Source: Quillaja saponaria
Lineage: Eukaryota > Streptophyta > Magnoliopsida > Fabales > Quillajaceae
Reading direction: 5' to 3'
DNA length: 64,000 bases
Assembly: GCA_029379385.1 (NCBI GenBank)
Contig: CM055617.1
Location: forward strand, 13,053,532-13,117,531
Below are positions 45,752 through 57,691 of the stretch, in pieces; position 1 is the stretch's first letter; every line of letters begins with the position of its first letter. The notes under the pieces were generated by a model. It was not told the DNA's origin, ran no database searches, and saw nothing but the letters and a program-made list of their open reading frames with translations. Made by a program: the position numbers and the translations under genes.

Positions 45752-47980
45752 ATATTTCCTCCTTTGAAAACCAGACCTTAAGTCTAGAAGTCTAGAAATT
45801 GTTGGTTTGTTGCCTTGTTGCACATTCCTCTTGCTGAGTATTACTACAGGTTCTAGCTTGACAACACCTGCTTCATTCACTTCAGGTAGTTAGGCTTGCA
45901 CTTGGTTGTTACCAACTGTTTTCTTCAGTTGGGATATTTGAAATACAGGATATATCTTAGCACTTTCTGGTAGCTGCAATCTATAAACCACTTCCCCTAT
46001 TTTTTTCACCGACCAAGAATGGCCCAAAGTATTTATTTCTCAATTTTAGATTATGCCTTATTGCCAAGGAATGTTGCATGTATGGCTACGACTTCAAATA
46101 CACTTTATCCCCTACCTGCACTTCCTTGTCTGTTCCGTGTTTATCCTCCTGTGATTTCATCCTACTGTGAGCTCTCCTTAAATGGAATTTGAGCAACTAG
46201 ATTACTGCTTCCCTTGCTAACAAAAGCTTTTATCCACTGTTTCTACCTTAAAATCTCCAACTAAGTAATGTATACGAGTAACTGGAGATTGACCATACAG
46301 TGCTTGATACAAGGTACGTTGTATAGTAGTATGGAAAGTAGTATTATACCAATACTCAGCTAAACACAGCAAGTCCATCCATTCCTTAGCTTGTTCACAT
46401 GTCATACACCTTAAATAGGTCTCCAAACACCTGTTAAGGACTTTACTTTGACCATCTGTTTGAGGATTGTAAGCTGTTGACATTCTCAACTTTACCTTCT
46501 TCATTTTCATAAGTTCCTGGTAGAACTTACTAACGAATATTTTATCCCTGTCTGAAGTAATAGCTGCAAGCATGCCATACAACCTTACTATACCATCATA
46601 AATGCTTGTGCCACATATAGTGCTGTAAATTGATGTGCTAAGGAATGAAGTGAGCATATTTGCTAAACCTATCAATCACCACCAAGATTACACTTTTTCC
46701 TCCTGACTTTGGTAAACTTTCAATAAAATCCATTGCCACTTCTGACCAAATTATGCAGTCTGGTATGGGCATTGGTTGTAATAATCCAGCACAGGCAGCA
46801 TTTTCATACTTGCATTGCTGGTAGACATGGCATTGTTTCACAAACTCCATAGTATCCCTTTTTATGCCATTCCAATATACACGGTTAGAAATTCTCTTGA
46901 CAATAAGCAAAATACCAGAATGGCCTCCCATGGGATTGTCATGATAAAACTTAAGCAATTCTTATTTAATCTATCCTTCATCACCCAGTAGTCCTTGTTC
47001 CCAAGAATAGTGCTTGTGAGACTCCTTGTTCTATTGAACTTCCTAAATAAGTTTTCTTAATTTGTTGTCTGTCTACTATGAGTTCTTGATTTTGCTTACC
47101 AATTCAGATTGTACTGTAGTTGTAAACATCGCATACAACTCTCCTTCTTCCCTTCTAGATAATGCATCAGCTACCTTGTAAGTGATTTCTCTTTTATAAC
47201 ATATTTCATAGTCAAACCCCGTCATTTTGGCCTAGAACACTTATTGTGCTGGGGTGACTAACTTCTGTTCTATGATGTACCTGAGACTCTAGTGGTCTAT
47301 TCTAATATGAAAATGTCTCCTTACTAGGTAGCAACTTCACTTCTTGATTGCCAACACAATTGCTAACAAGGTGGATAAGGCTAGATGCTTAGTAGCCAGG
47401 CTCATGAAAGCTATGGGTCTATTTCTCTACATTAATACAGCCCCCTACTCCACTGTTACAAGTATCAGTTTCCAGCACAATATTTCATCAAAATTTGGCA
47501 TAACCAATACTGGAGCTTGTGTCATTGCTTTCAACTATTGAAATGTTGTTTCAGCCTCTGTGTACCAGTAGAAACTTTCCTTCTTCAACAAGTTTGTTAA
47601 TGGTCTGCTTATCGCTTCATATTTTTCACAAACTTCCTAATTGCTAGTAAGTCCTAGAAATTCCCTTAGAGCCTTGACATTTCTTAGTGCAAAGCATGTT
47701 AGCATGCATTCAATTTTATTTTTTCCCTTATATGCAGCTACTCCTTTCGGATTTATCACATGCTTCAAAGGTTTTTTTTTTATGCAACAAGTGTTGTTCC
47801 TAACTTCTACTGTATATCAGAATGTCATAAATAAACACCAAAATAAATTTGCTCAAATGTGCTTGAATATTTCAGTCAAGAGACTTTGGAAAGTTGATGA
47901 AGCATTGGTCAAGCCAAAAGGCATTACCAAATACTCATAATGACCATAATGAATCCTGAATGCTGTCTTTGCAACACAAT
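45752..47980 (-). pseudogene. Truncated Ty3/gypsy pol (copy 2)
   Basis: Same truncated element as 4574-6830. The integrase region is better kept: 46638-46958 has HNDNPMGGHSG-type zinc-binding sequence, VYWNGIKRDTMEFVKQC and MDFIESLPKSGGKSVILVVI; 46217-46675 has YNPQTDGQSKVLNRCLETYL. RNase H is shattered at 47100-47560. The RT remnant at 47640-47980 keeps a mutated catalytic box (FIYDILIYS for FIDDILIYS), which copy 1 has lost by a local rearrangement. It is 5'-truncated at the same point. Confidence 0.8.
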
Positions 47981-49359
47981 AGGGAACTACATGTTAATTT
48001 TGAAAAACTCATAAATTTGGTACAATGAGGTATTCTAACTTTTATTTTCTAGCAATTGCATATGTAGTAGCAATTCTAATCAAAGCAGACAAGGACCAAG
48101 CACCTCATTTGTCATACTCATAATGGATTTTATGCAATTTTCTATTTATGTTCATTATGTATGGCTAAAAGTAGATTTTCACTTTTTAATATATGCGCAA
48201 ATGTTGTTACTACTTCCCATGAAAACTCATCATGCGATTATTTTAGTAAAATATTGTTACATTCATATTCAGTTCTACAAATAATTGTTTAGAACTTTTT
48301 TCCTCAAATGTTAGCTCTCACTTGATGAAAGTAAAAGCTATTTCACTCTTATTGTTTATGTATTTTGTTTGTTTAGGGATTTGATTGATTGGTTGTCTAG
48401 AAATTTTTGTGCCAAATGAAATTGCAATTGCTCTGCTTATGTTATTCATGCATTCATGAAGTTGTTTATATTCTCTTTTTGTTTTCAAATTTCTTTTTTG
48501 GTAATTGTATGTTAAAATTTATTTTGCGATTTTCATATTAAGTTCCATGTTTTGCTAGCTATAGATTATGTTTATCAAGGTTTAATTGTTGGATCAAAAT
48601 CAAGTTTTTCATGTAGGCTGCTAAAAATATTGGGTCTTTAGCCATGTTGAGCAAGTATCAGGGATTCAAATATGTTGTATATAGGGTGCGTTGTTGCCAT
48701 CAAATTTTTTTTATTTTTTTATTTTTGCAGAATTGGGTTTGTGTGCACTGCATTCTATTGGTTTGATTAAATGCATGTATGTTAAGAGTTTCTCCCCTTT
48801 TATATTAACATATACTGTCAGTTGGTCATTCTATTGGACATCAAAAATACTTTTTTGAAATTACTTCCTTTTATTGCTTCTATTTTGATTTATTCCTTTT
48901 GATTTTTAGTCATCAATGATTTTAGTAAAAAAAAAAATTTACATGCAAATGGAGGGAAAATGAGGTGAACACTTATGAGAGGTAATTATTTTAATTCTTT
49001 TCTTTACTTATTGTTTTTTACACCCTCACTTTGTTTGAATTTCACCTTTGGAATATTCTTTGAATTTATTTAGTTATAATATTTGTCATTTGATTTAAAA
49101 CAATTTATCACCTGCAATTAATTGTACTCCCGTCTCTTTTCTTTTAGTTGTGTTTTATAAATGTATTTCGAATTTTTTGATAAATGATTATAGTGTTTTG
49201 TAGTGAAATTATGCTAATTAAAGTTATTTTTTAGCATCTACCAAAAAAGTTGTTCTTTAGCATATAAGCCTATATGACCTGCAATTGATTGTACTCTAGG
49301 ATTTTTATATTTGCCTTCTATAAATTTAGAACTATTTTCTTTCCAAATAGAGCCAGAGA
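47981..49359. other. AT-rich spacer, paralogous to 6831-8649
   Basis: No gene seen. Aligned to unit A, with several short deletions around 49095-49130. Near 49351-49365 the sequence gaggattaactctaagata is the unoccupied target of the Tekay-type element in unit A. Confidence 0.6.
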
Positions 49360-51690
49360 GGATTAACTCTAAGATAATCCATTTCATTCAAAATAAAATG
49401 AAGGCTTCTCTTATTTCCTACGGGGCCTACACAAAAATACATATACAGTGGAATTTGATTTGAAGGTGTCACATATAACTTCAAAGAAACTGAATTGTTT
49501 GACATTTGAAGGATCAGTTGATGCATTTCTTTTCTTTTTCTTTTTTTTCATTTGGTTTTTTAAGTTTTTGCAAAACATTGGTCGTGGAGTTACAACACAC
49601 TTATATAAGTACAATTAAATTTTCCTTTGATCATATGAAAATGCTTTTTTTAGATGTAAGTTAATTGGAGTCTTTTTTCTCCACTTGATAGTTCTACTTT
49701 TTCCTTCCAAATGCAAATAACGGTGATTAAAGTAGTTGTTGAAGGTTGTGGGTTTCCAATTAGTTCATTACAAAGAAGTAGTCGACTACTTAATTTTGTT
49801 TCAAAAATAATTTTGTTAGGAATAGGTAGAGTTAAATCTCTAGAATTGCATGAGTTAAACTATTAATACAGATTATGGAGTGATTTTATTTTTTCTTCAT
49901 GTTTCTTTTATTTTAAATTTAACTTTCTATTTTCTACATTAATCTAATTTATTTAGGAATCCTAGTCATCATTTTGACTCTCTTTTTTTATCCCTTCCCA
50001 ATTGTTGAATATGCTATTAGTATGCATTTGTTCAATTGTTTCAGTTATTGCTCTTGCTAGGTTTCTGAAAATCCATGTCGTCTATTTGATTCTCCAGTTC
50101 ATTTTTTTTTTCTTTTGTAGTTGGATAGCTTCTATAAATTCACTTATAAAATATTTTTATTGGATCATACACATAACATATATGTGACAATTTATTTGAT
50201 TATGATTTGTTTAGGCGTATTCCTAGAGCCTTTTGATTCAGATGTTGATTTTTGAATATGCTATTAGTATGCATTTGTTTGATGTTTTACTTTTCTAGTT
50301 ATTGCCCTTGCTAGGTTTTCTGAAAATCCAATCATCTGTTTGATTCTCCAGTTTACTTATTATTTAATTTATATTTTTTTAGTTAAATAGCTTCTATAAA
50401 TTCACTTATAAAATATTTTTATTGGATCATACATATAACATATATGTGACAATTTATTTGATTATGATTTGTTTAGGCGTATTCCTTGAGTCTTTTGATT
50501 TTTGGACGATCATCAACTCAAAATAGATTTGGATGTTGTGCACATCCTAATAGTTATAAGAAAACTCATTTTTTTATGTAAAATTTAATTGTTAGCATAT
50601 CTTAATTCATATGTATCCTCTGTAGATTTTGGCTTTCAAAATTAATAAAATGGATTTTGAGATTGTTATATTCTCACTGTTTGGTATAATATTTATTTAA
50701 TGAATGAGCGAGATTATTTTGTATTAAAATTGTAGATGTGTTGGTTCTTATATGTATATTTGTGTAGGCATTTTATTCAAAAAGTAAACTCATGAAATAA
50801 GAGGTGGGATAAAATATTTATCTTGCTCTTTCCAGAAATGATAAATAATGAGATTTTGTGTAATTATTTTACTTTGTGACATTTATATTTTATGTCCTTT
50901 TTTTTCTTTTGTTTTCTCACATCAACTTTGGCTATAATTTGAGCATTGTTCTAATCAGCTTGATTAAGAGATATCTTTCTTAATATTCATATATATTTCA
51001 TTTTAGATCTCTTGGCTAATCACAAGTACCTTTTCTAAGCATTGATTTACTCTTCAAATTTATGTGAGGAGTGTAATACTTTGCTCAAGTGACTTTTTTA
51101 AGAATATAAACTCACAGTTCTTAGTTTTGTTAGTAGTTTCCTTTACCCATTTCTAGTTTTCTGTTTCTGGGAAATGATAATTGATAAGGAGTATTATACT
51201 TTGCTCAAGTGACTTTTACGTGAGGAGTGTGGCATAATCTGTATAGACTATTCCAATGATATTATGTTATCCTAGGACTATATCACAAGTTCGTTGCCCT
51301 CAAGTTCATGAGATACAGTCTGTTCTGCTGGAGGATGACAATAATTTTATTGAAGATATAAGTCAGATTTTCCCAAGTTTTCAAGCCTAATTATGCCTGC
51401 CATTGTTTCATTGATGCTCCTGCATTCAACTGTACCTTCGTTCTTTTGGTTTGGCTGTCGGATCGAGGGACATCTACATTTCTCTTTTAAATGTTGTGCA
51501 CTGAGGTGCCTAGCTAATGCACTTGGAAAACCAAGATCCTGCTATGTTCCAAGTTCCCAACATCTGACACTAAAATCCTTTGAAGTAACACCATCTCTAT
51601 TATTTTTTATTATTAAAGAAAATATAGGTGATAAACAGATAATGTGCTGCACAAAATGTTAAGATGTATCAGAGATGTAGTCTGTAAAAA
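49360..51690. other. AT-rich spacer with 247-bp tandem duplication and conserved open stretch
   Basis: Paralogous to 18350-20440. A 247-bp segment beginning ttgaatatgctattagtatg at 50005 is repeated from 50252; unit A has it once (about 19013). The open stretch HEIQSVLLEDDNNFIEDISQ, then IFPSFQA, at about 51300-51390 is kept in both units. No known domain recognised. Confidence 0.5.
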
Positions 51691-53902
51691 AAATTGAGAG
51701 CAAAGCTCAACTACTACTTTGGAATGAATTAGCTCAACTTGAAAGAGACTCCATCAGTTCCATATTCACAATAGAAAATCAGTTTAAATGTTTAGTTCCA
51801 TTTACAATACTTTTCACAAAATAAGATTTGAAGTGCTATCCAGAGACTTTCCGCTAGAAATTTTCCATTAACAAGGCATCCACTCCAGACTTCATCCAGA
51901 AGGGATATTTTGATTGCTGATATGAGATCTTGCATCCTACTGGTCCATCTGTTTAACAACTACACACATTAAGGTCTCAGAAGAGTGAAGGAGAAGCAAC
52001 TAGCAAGATATTATAAGTATAAAATCTGAAGCAAAATTCTCAATTTATCAACAATTTGGTAACTCTGTCAATCATGAAAATGATGCAAAGAATGGAGTTT
52101 CATTTTCCTTTTTCCAGTTGACCAGAAACAAACAAGAAATATCAACATCATATCATCTTTTTCAACTTTCCCATTGCTTTTATCATTAACTCTAGCATAT
52201 TGTTCCCTATTCAAAGCAATGAAATGGATTAGCGGATCAAGTAAAGTACAAATCGAGAACTCTTTATATGATATCTGTTAAATCATGAATGACTTTCCCC
52301 AGTTTCAGGTTGAGCAACTTGACCACTACCCTCCAAAAGTGGAAACACAAGAAGACGAAAAATAGAACACAGCTCTGCAAACAACCAAAAGTCGTATTTA
52401 TCGAATAATGGAATTTTTCATGCCCACTACGCGTTAACAAGCCTCCTTATATAGGCTGTTGTCACCCAACTTTTGTAACCAACCCTAACTCGGAAAGCTA
52501 ATCCCACCAATACATATCTCTATAGTTAATTACCCATAACAACATCAATAGGAAAAAAGATTCTCTATTAAGTCTACCACAATCATTTTCATATTATATG
52601 ATTTGAAGAACTACCAACAGATATCAACATCTTCCTCAGACTAGTTTGGAAAAGCAGACAAGAAGAAGAAGAATCAATTGATGAATCCTTAAACTAATAA
52701 GCACATCAAGCAATTGAACTTCTAATTAGTTGGACAATGTGCGATTATTACCTAATCATGAACTATATTGTGGGTGCTAGAACAACATGCCAAAAGGAAA
52801 AAATCACCAGACATATTGAACCCCACAAAAGAAGAAAACAGAAGCACCTAATATCAAAGTTGGAAGAGATGAGACACTAATGTTACTTCCGAAAACTTGG
52901 AGAAGTTGATGATAAAGGCAATGGAAATATATGATATTACAGTTGACTGGAAACATGGTAAAGTACAAAAAACATTGATGAGTAACAAAATCAAGATCAG
53001 AAAGTCCTTTTGTCCCTCCCCCTCCTGTATTTTTTTTGAAAAGACAATATAAAATTTATGATGTGCAATCATTAAATTCCTTGTCATCCTTGTTAACAAC
53101 ACCTTAAGATCCCAGAAGAGTGAAGGAGAAGCAACTAGCAAGATATTACAAGCAGAAAATCTGAAGCATCAACATTTTGGCAACTCTGCCAATCATCGCA
53201 ATAATGATACAGAGAATGGAGTTTCTTAACAACATTGTAAAATCTTTTTCAGCTCTGCCATTGCCTTTATCATCAAATCTAGCAAACTTTCCCTACCCAA
53301 AGCAATGTAATTGATTAATGGGGAAAAAAAAAATTCAAAGCCTTAAGTCAAGAAAATAGCAAAAAGGGGAAAAAAAAAAAAAAAACCATTAATCATTGAA
53401 TGAGAAGCATCATGCACCATTTCTTTTCTTCAGCTTCTCCTCTTCAACCACACTTTGTTATCTCCAGGTCTTGCTTGTTGCATCTTAATCATTGAAAGAG
53501 ATATTGGTACAAATAAACTAAAAAGAAAACTACAAAGAGCCCCACTACGAGAGGACCTTATATGCAGGAAGTTGGGATATAAATGGTCAGTCAGCGGTGT
53601 CACTAGTGTGTCATTGCTTTTGAATTGCTTTTGAAGTTGTGGATTCTTTTAATAAGTAATAATGCATAGGTCCTACCATTTTGTATGAAGGAGATCTAAG
53701 GAAATAAAGAGGGAAAATTTTTTGGCAAACATGTTTTCTCTTGTCCTGAGGGGGGAGCAATTAATTCAATTGAGTGTTCCATAAAAAAGGGCATGTGGTA
53801 TAATAATATTTAGTATTAAATGATACAGAAAATTGAAAGTCTAGTACAACTACCTGCACATAAAATTATGATGATTATTGAAGAAACTTGTGGAGTTGTA
53901 AC
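51691..53902. repeat. CNL-B downstream flank
   Basis: Paralogue of 20441-22925, with segments found again at 1-570 and 35024-35460 (52675-53100). Holds a solo LTR at 52276. The last ~500 bases (53400-53902) are the immediate 3' flank of CNL-B and are found again at 22310, 29345 and 36491. The 95-codon ORF at 52854-53141 lies in repeated flank and is not supported. Confidence 0.55.
52276..52514. mobile_element. Probable solo LTR (239 bp)
   Basis: Unit B has about 245 extra bases here against unit A (21090). The insert starts tgttaaatcatgaatg and ends ccaccaataca. tatc lies on both sides (52272-52275 and 52515-52518). On the minus strand a TATA box, gcctatataaggagg, lies mid-element, as in an LTR promoter. 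There is no internal region, so a solo LTR left by LTR-LTR recombination fits, but a TRIM or other small element is possible. Confidence 0.55.
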
Positions 53903-56900
53903 TCATGCAATAATTTTGTCAGCAACACAAATAACCCGAATGTGAGCAATCTTTGGCCAAATTTCCACTTTTTTCATAAGGATACCTTCTTCAAGCAAAT
54001 GACATTCTCTGATGGTCAGTTTGATTAAAGAAGCAGGCAACTTTTCCTCCGTCAATGACTCCAACCTAGGGCAATTTGCAATATATAATTGTTCAAGAGA
54101 GATTACGTTTTGCATCCCCTTGTTGTCTAATTTTTGGAGACTAGAAAACTTTTCAAGAGACAAAAAGGTGAGAGAAGTAGGCAGCAAGCCCTCCTCTGGG
54201 AAGGATTCCACATTTTCATATTTACCATAAATCTGAAGTTTGGAGAGAGAAGTATGCAAATTCCAGTCCATCCGGCAGTCAACAAGCTTGTCACAATTTC
54301 CTATCACAAGTGAACTTAAATTAGAAGGCAAACCTCCTTTAGGAAAAGTCTCAATTGCAGGGCAATCATCTATTCTCAGAGATTTTAACTTTGGGAGAAG
54401 GGAATCCATTTCATTAGGCAGAGACTTCAAATTGTTGCAGCCGGAAACATTTAAATGAGTCAAGCAGGGCGCAAGCAATCCTTCTTTGGGGAAAGACATA
54501 AAATTCAGACAGTTTGTAATGACTATTTCATCCAGCTGCTGCAGAGGACCTTCAGAAACTGCCAAAGAAGCAAAGTTTTCACATCCTTCAATAAGGAGAG
54601 TCTTAAGATTGGGGAAGGCATCTACTCCCAAAGACGTCAATGAATCACAGCTTTTAGAAATTTTCAGTGACTCCAGTGACACATGGCGGTACTGGTGATG
54701 ATGCATCCTAGAAGGGAATTCAAATTTCTTACAATTAGAGATTTCCAGAGTTTTCAATAAAGTGGGTAGACAACCTCCAGGAAATGATATGGCAAAGGAA
54801 CAAGAAGAGATGCTCAGTAGCTCCAGACAAGTAGTGAAGTCGTTATTGTACATGGCCATGGCTTCAAACACAGACTTCACAAGGTAGCATCCTTCTATTC
54901 TGAGTTCTCGCACTGAGAGTGGAAGTTTCTCCTGTTCTGGATGAAGCGACAATTGAAGATTTTCACAATTTTTAATAGATAAGGTATGACTTGCCGGAGA
55001 CCTTTGGAGAGAAGAGACAAGATTTGGACATCCATCAATATCAAGAAATTTCAGAGCAGGAAGGTGATGAGGCAAATCGCTGATTAATCTGGGACAATTA
55101 ATTACAGAAAGAGATCTGAGACGAGGAAATACATCACCTTCAAATCCTTCTAACGGTGACCATTCTTCCCAAATGGGCATATCTTCAAAATACAACTCTT
55201 CCAGGGATGGAAACAGTGTTGTCAAATATGAATTGTCGTCATTCTTGTAAAACTCCCGGCCGATAGTTACCAATCCATGGAGAAGTGAGATCTCGAGAAT
55301 TTTAAGAAAGGGTAATTGGCCAAGTGATGGTAACAAGCAACAATAGTTACAACCATGAAGATCTAGATAACACATATTATTGTAAGAAACGTGTCCCAAC
55401 CAATCTGGAAATGTCGTGCCCCTGTAGCCTATAATAGTAAGAGATTTCAAGCTTGGGTGAGGCTGTAGCAGGTTGAGTATATCTCTTTCACTCCGCGAAT
55501 CATCTACCAAGGTATCAGATCCCCATCTTAACTCTAAATATTCAATGTACTTCTTATCCTTCAACCTGGCCTCTGAAGCATCCTTGGCATTCACAACATA
55601 CTCTAAGTTCTCAATGGATAGCATATCGCGAAGATCTGGAAGTTTTCCCAATTCGCTAATATGGGCAGCCACTTTGTTCTTTCCAACAGAAAAATCACTT
55701 AGGAATTGTAGACTATTTAATTCACTAATTCCTTTCGGCAATTCTTTTACACCACTTCCTCCAATATCAAGATGTCTCAAGTTGATTAGATTTGGCATAG
55801 CACTAGGCAGTATGATGAGACTCCCACACCAATGTAGCTTCAGTGTTTGCAAATTATACAAATCACATACAGATTCAGGCAACTCCTTTATTATTGAATA
55901 AGAGAGATCCAAGTAACGTAGATGGATCAGTTCCCCAATTGAATTGGGCAAAGTTTCAAAATCACCATAGGACAATGTCAATACCCTTAAGTACTTAAGC
56001 TTTGGAAAAAGAACATTAGGCACCTTTTCATGTAAATGCATTGTTCCAAACTGGTCTATTAATAGAAGGGTGCGCAAGTACCTAGCTTCAGAAAAACTCT
56101 TGAAATCTTTTAAAACTGGATATTTTTGCTTATACGACAGATAACGAGTCTTTTTAGTAAATTTGTGTACATCATCACCTTCTGACATAAAACAAAACTC
56201 TCCAGCTACATATTTAGCTAGGTCATGTATCAGGTCATGCATAACAAAGCCACACCTCCTATCGCCTTTTGGTTGGAAAAATGATCTGGAAGCTAAGTCA
56301 CGGAAGTACTCATCGCCTACTTCTTCCAATCTCTTTTCTCCCTTTTGTGGCAGCAGAAAATTTTCTGCCATCCATAATAAAATTAAATCCTCCTTGAAGA
56401 AAATGTAATTCTTGGGGAATATTGAACAATACACAAAGCATCGTTTAAGATTTGAAGGGAGATAATGATAACTTATTCTCAAAGCAGGAGTAACTTTGCA
56501 TTCACCTTCCGAAATATCCCATATGTCGCTCTTCAAAATATTATTCCACTCTTCAACAACAGATTTTGATCGCAGAAGTCCTCCAAGTGATTTTGCAGCC
56601 AATGGCAATCCGCCACACTTTTTGACAATTTCTCTGCCAATTATTTCAAGATCCGGATACTCATTAAAATCTTTTAACCAAAAGGCATGCTTTGCAAATA
56701 ACGACCAACAATCATCTTCAGACAAGTGCTCAAGATGATAGGATGGCGTAGTTTGCATGAGTAAAGCAACATTTTCATTGCGAGTTGTTACAATGATCTT
56801 ACTCCCTTCAGCTCCATAATTAAAAGGCCTTCTTAAAAACTCCCAATTATCATAGTTCTCGTTCCAAACATCGTCTAAAACAATCAGAAACTTCTTTCCT

Positions 56901-57691
56901 ATCAGGCTCTCTTTCAAATCAAGTTGAATCACATTTAAGTCTTTAGTGTCACATGTGCATTCTGTGACAGCCTCCAATACAGTCTTTGTAACTTTCAGAA
57001 CATCTAGTTCTTCAGAAACACAAACCCATGCTTTGAGATCGAACCTCTGGTTCACCTTGTCATCATCATAAACCAACTGGGCTAATGTAGTTTTTCCAAT
57101 CCCACCCATTCCCACAATGGGAATGACAGATATCTTGTTTCCACTTTCATCATCTGATAGCAACAAGTTGACTATGACCTCTGTATCTTTGTCCCTGCCA
57201 ACTACACCGGATGCTTCTACAAGAGAAGTTGAAGGGATTCTATCTGACAATTTCTTCCCAACACCCTCTTCAAGTTTAAGAACATCTTTGTACTTTACAA
57301 TTGATTCGATTTTATCAAGGACATCCTGTGTTCTTGATGCTAAGTCTCTGTCATATGAACTAAAATAAGAGGAGAAAAAGTTTTTGGGTACCTCTTTTGC
57401 AGCAGTCCTAGCTTTAGTTGCAATTTCGTCGAGAAGATCATCTGCGTGATAGACAGCATCGTTGAGTTCATCGAGCCACTCTTTCACAGCAGGGTCCCGG
57501 ATTTGCTTTTTCTCAGCATCGTTGAGAACTGGCTTAACTGCAAGTAGAGTTGTCTTCAATCTTCCGAGCAATTTCTCACGATAAAGCTTGTTCCCTTTGA
57601 AGAAGTTGACAACCTCAGGTTTGGCCATCCTATCAAACAAGACAGAAAGAAAAGAAGAGAGAACAGCTCCTCCAACAACTTCAGCGGCCAT
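53903..57691 (-). CDS. CNL-B: CC-NBS-LRR disease resistance protein (RPP13-like 1 type), intact
   Basis: A single uninterrupted exon of 1262 codons. These cytosolic receptors sense pathogen effectors, exchange ADP for ATP in the NB-ARC domain and start defence and cell death. The Met at 57691 (MAAEVVGGAVLSSF) starts a typical Rx-like coiled-coil, residues ~1-160 (DDLLDEIATKAR near 84-95). NB-ARC: P-loop GMGGIGKTT 194-202, RNBS-A FDLKAWVCVSEE 217-228, kinase-2 FLIVLDDVW 268-276, RNBS-B GSKIIVTTR 296-304, GLPL CGGLPLA 359-365, RNBS-D CFVYCSIFPK 418-427, MHD-type VMHDL 483-487. Irregular LRRs run from ~530 to ~1245. No TIR, signal peptide or membrane segment. Length and motifs are normal for the family, and all key residues are present. 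The ligand is unknown. The antisense ORFs inside it are shadows. Confidence 0.95.
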   Translation of the reverse strand: MAAEVVGGAVLSSFLSVLFDRMAKPEVVNFFKGNKLYREKLLGRLKTTLLAVKPVLNDAEKKQIRDPAVKEWLDELNDAVYHADDLLDEIATKARTAAKEVPKNFFSSYFSSYDRDLASRTQDVLDKIESIVKYKDVLKLEEGVGKKLSDRIPSTSLVEASGVVGRDKDTEVIVNLLLSDDESGNKISVIPIVGMGGIGKTTLAQLVYDDDKVNQRFDLKAWVCVSEELDVLKVTKTVLEAVTECTCDTKDLNVIQLDLKESLIGKKFLIVLDDVWNENYDNWEFLRRPFNYGAEGSKIIVTTRNENVALLMQTTPSYHLEHLSEDDCWSLFAKHAFWLKDFNEYPDLEIIGREIVKKCGGLPLAAKSLGGLLRSKSVVEEWNNILKSDIWDISEGECKVTPALRISYHYLPSNLKRCFVYCSIFPKNYIFFKEDLILLWMAENFLLPQKGEKRLEEVGDEYFRDLASRSFFQPKGDRRCGFVMHDLIHDLAKYVAGEFCFMSEGDDVHKFTKKTRYLSYKQKYPVLKDFKSFSEARYLRTLLLIDQFGTMHLHEKVPNVLFPKLKYLRVLTLSYGDFETLPNSIGELIHLRYLDLSYSIIKELPESVCDLYNLQTLKLHWCGSLIILPSAMPNLINLRHLDIGGSGVKELPKGISELNSLQFLSDFSVGKNKVAAHISELGKLPDLRDMLSIENLEYVVNAKDASEARLKDKKYIEYLELRWGSDTLVDDSRSERDILNLLQPHPSLKSLTIIGYRGTTFPDWLGHVSYNNMCYLDLHGCNYCCLLPSLGQLPFLKILEISLLHGLVTIGREFYKNDDNSYLTTLFPSLEELYFEDMPIWEEWSPLEGFEGDVFPRLRSLSVINCPRLISDLPHHLPALKFLDIDGCPNLVSSLQRSPASHTLSIKNCENLQLSLHPEQEKLPLSVRELRIEGCYLVKSVFEAMAMYNNDFTTCLELLSISSCSFAISFPGGCLPTLLKTLEISNCKKFEFPSRMHHHQYRHVSLESLKISKSCDSLTSLGVDAFPNLKTLLIEGCENFASLAVSEGPLQQLDEIVITNCLNFMSFPKEGLLAPCLTHLNVSGCNNLKSLPNEMDSLLPKLKSLRIDDCPAIETFPKGGLPSNLSSLVIGNCDKLVDCRMDWNLHTSLSKLQIYGKYENVESFPEEGLLPTSLTFLSLEKFSSLQKLDNKGMQNVISLEQLYIANCPRLESLTEEKLPASLIKLTIRECHLLEEGILMKKVEIWPKIAHIRVICVADKIIA

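Noticed and set aside
52854..53141. 95-codon minus-strand ORF
   Set aside because: Inside flank repeated at 1-570 and 35024-35460, where the frame is not preserved.
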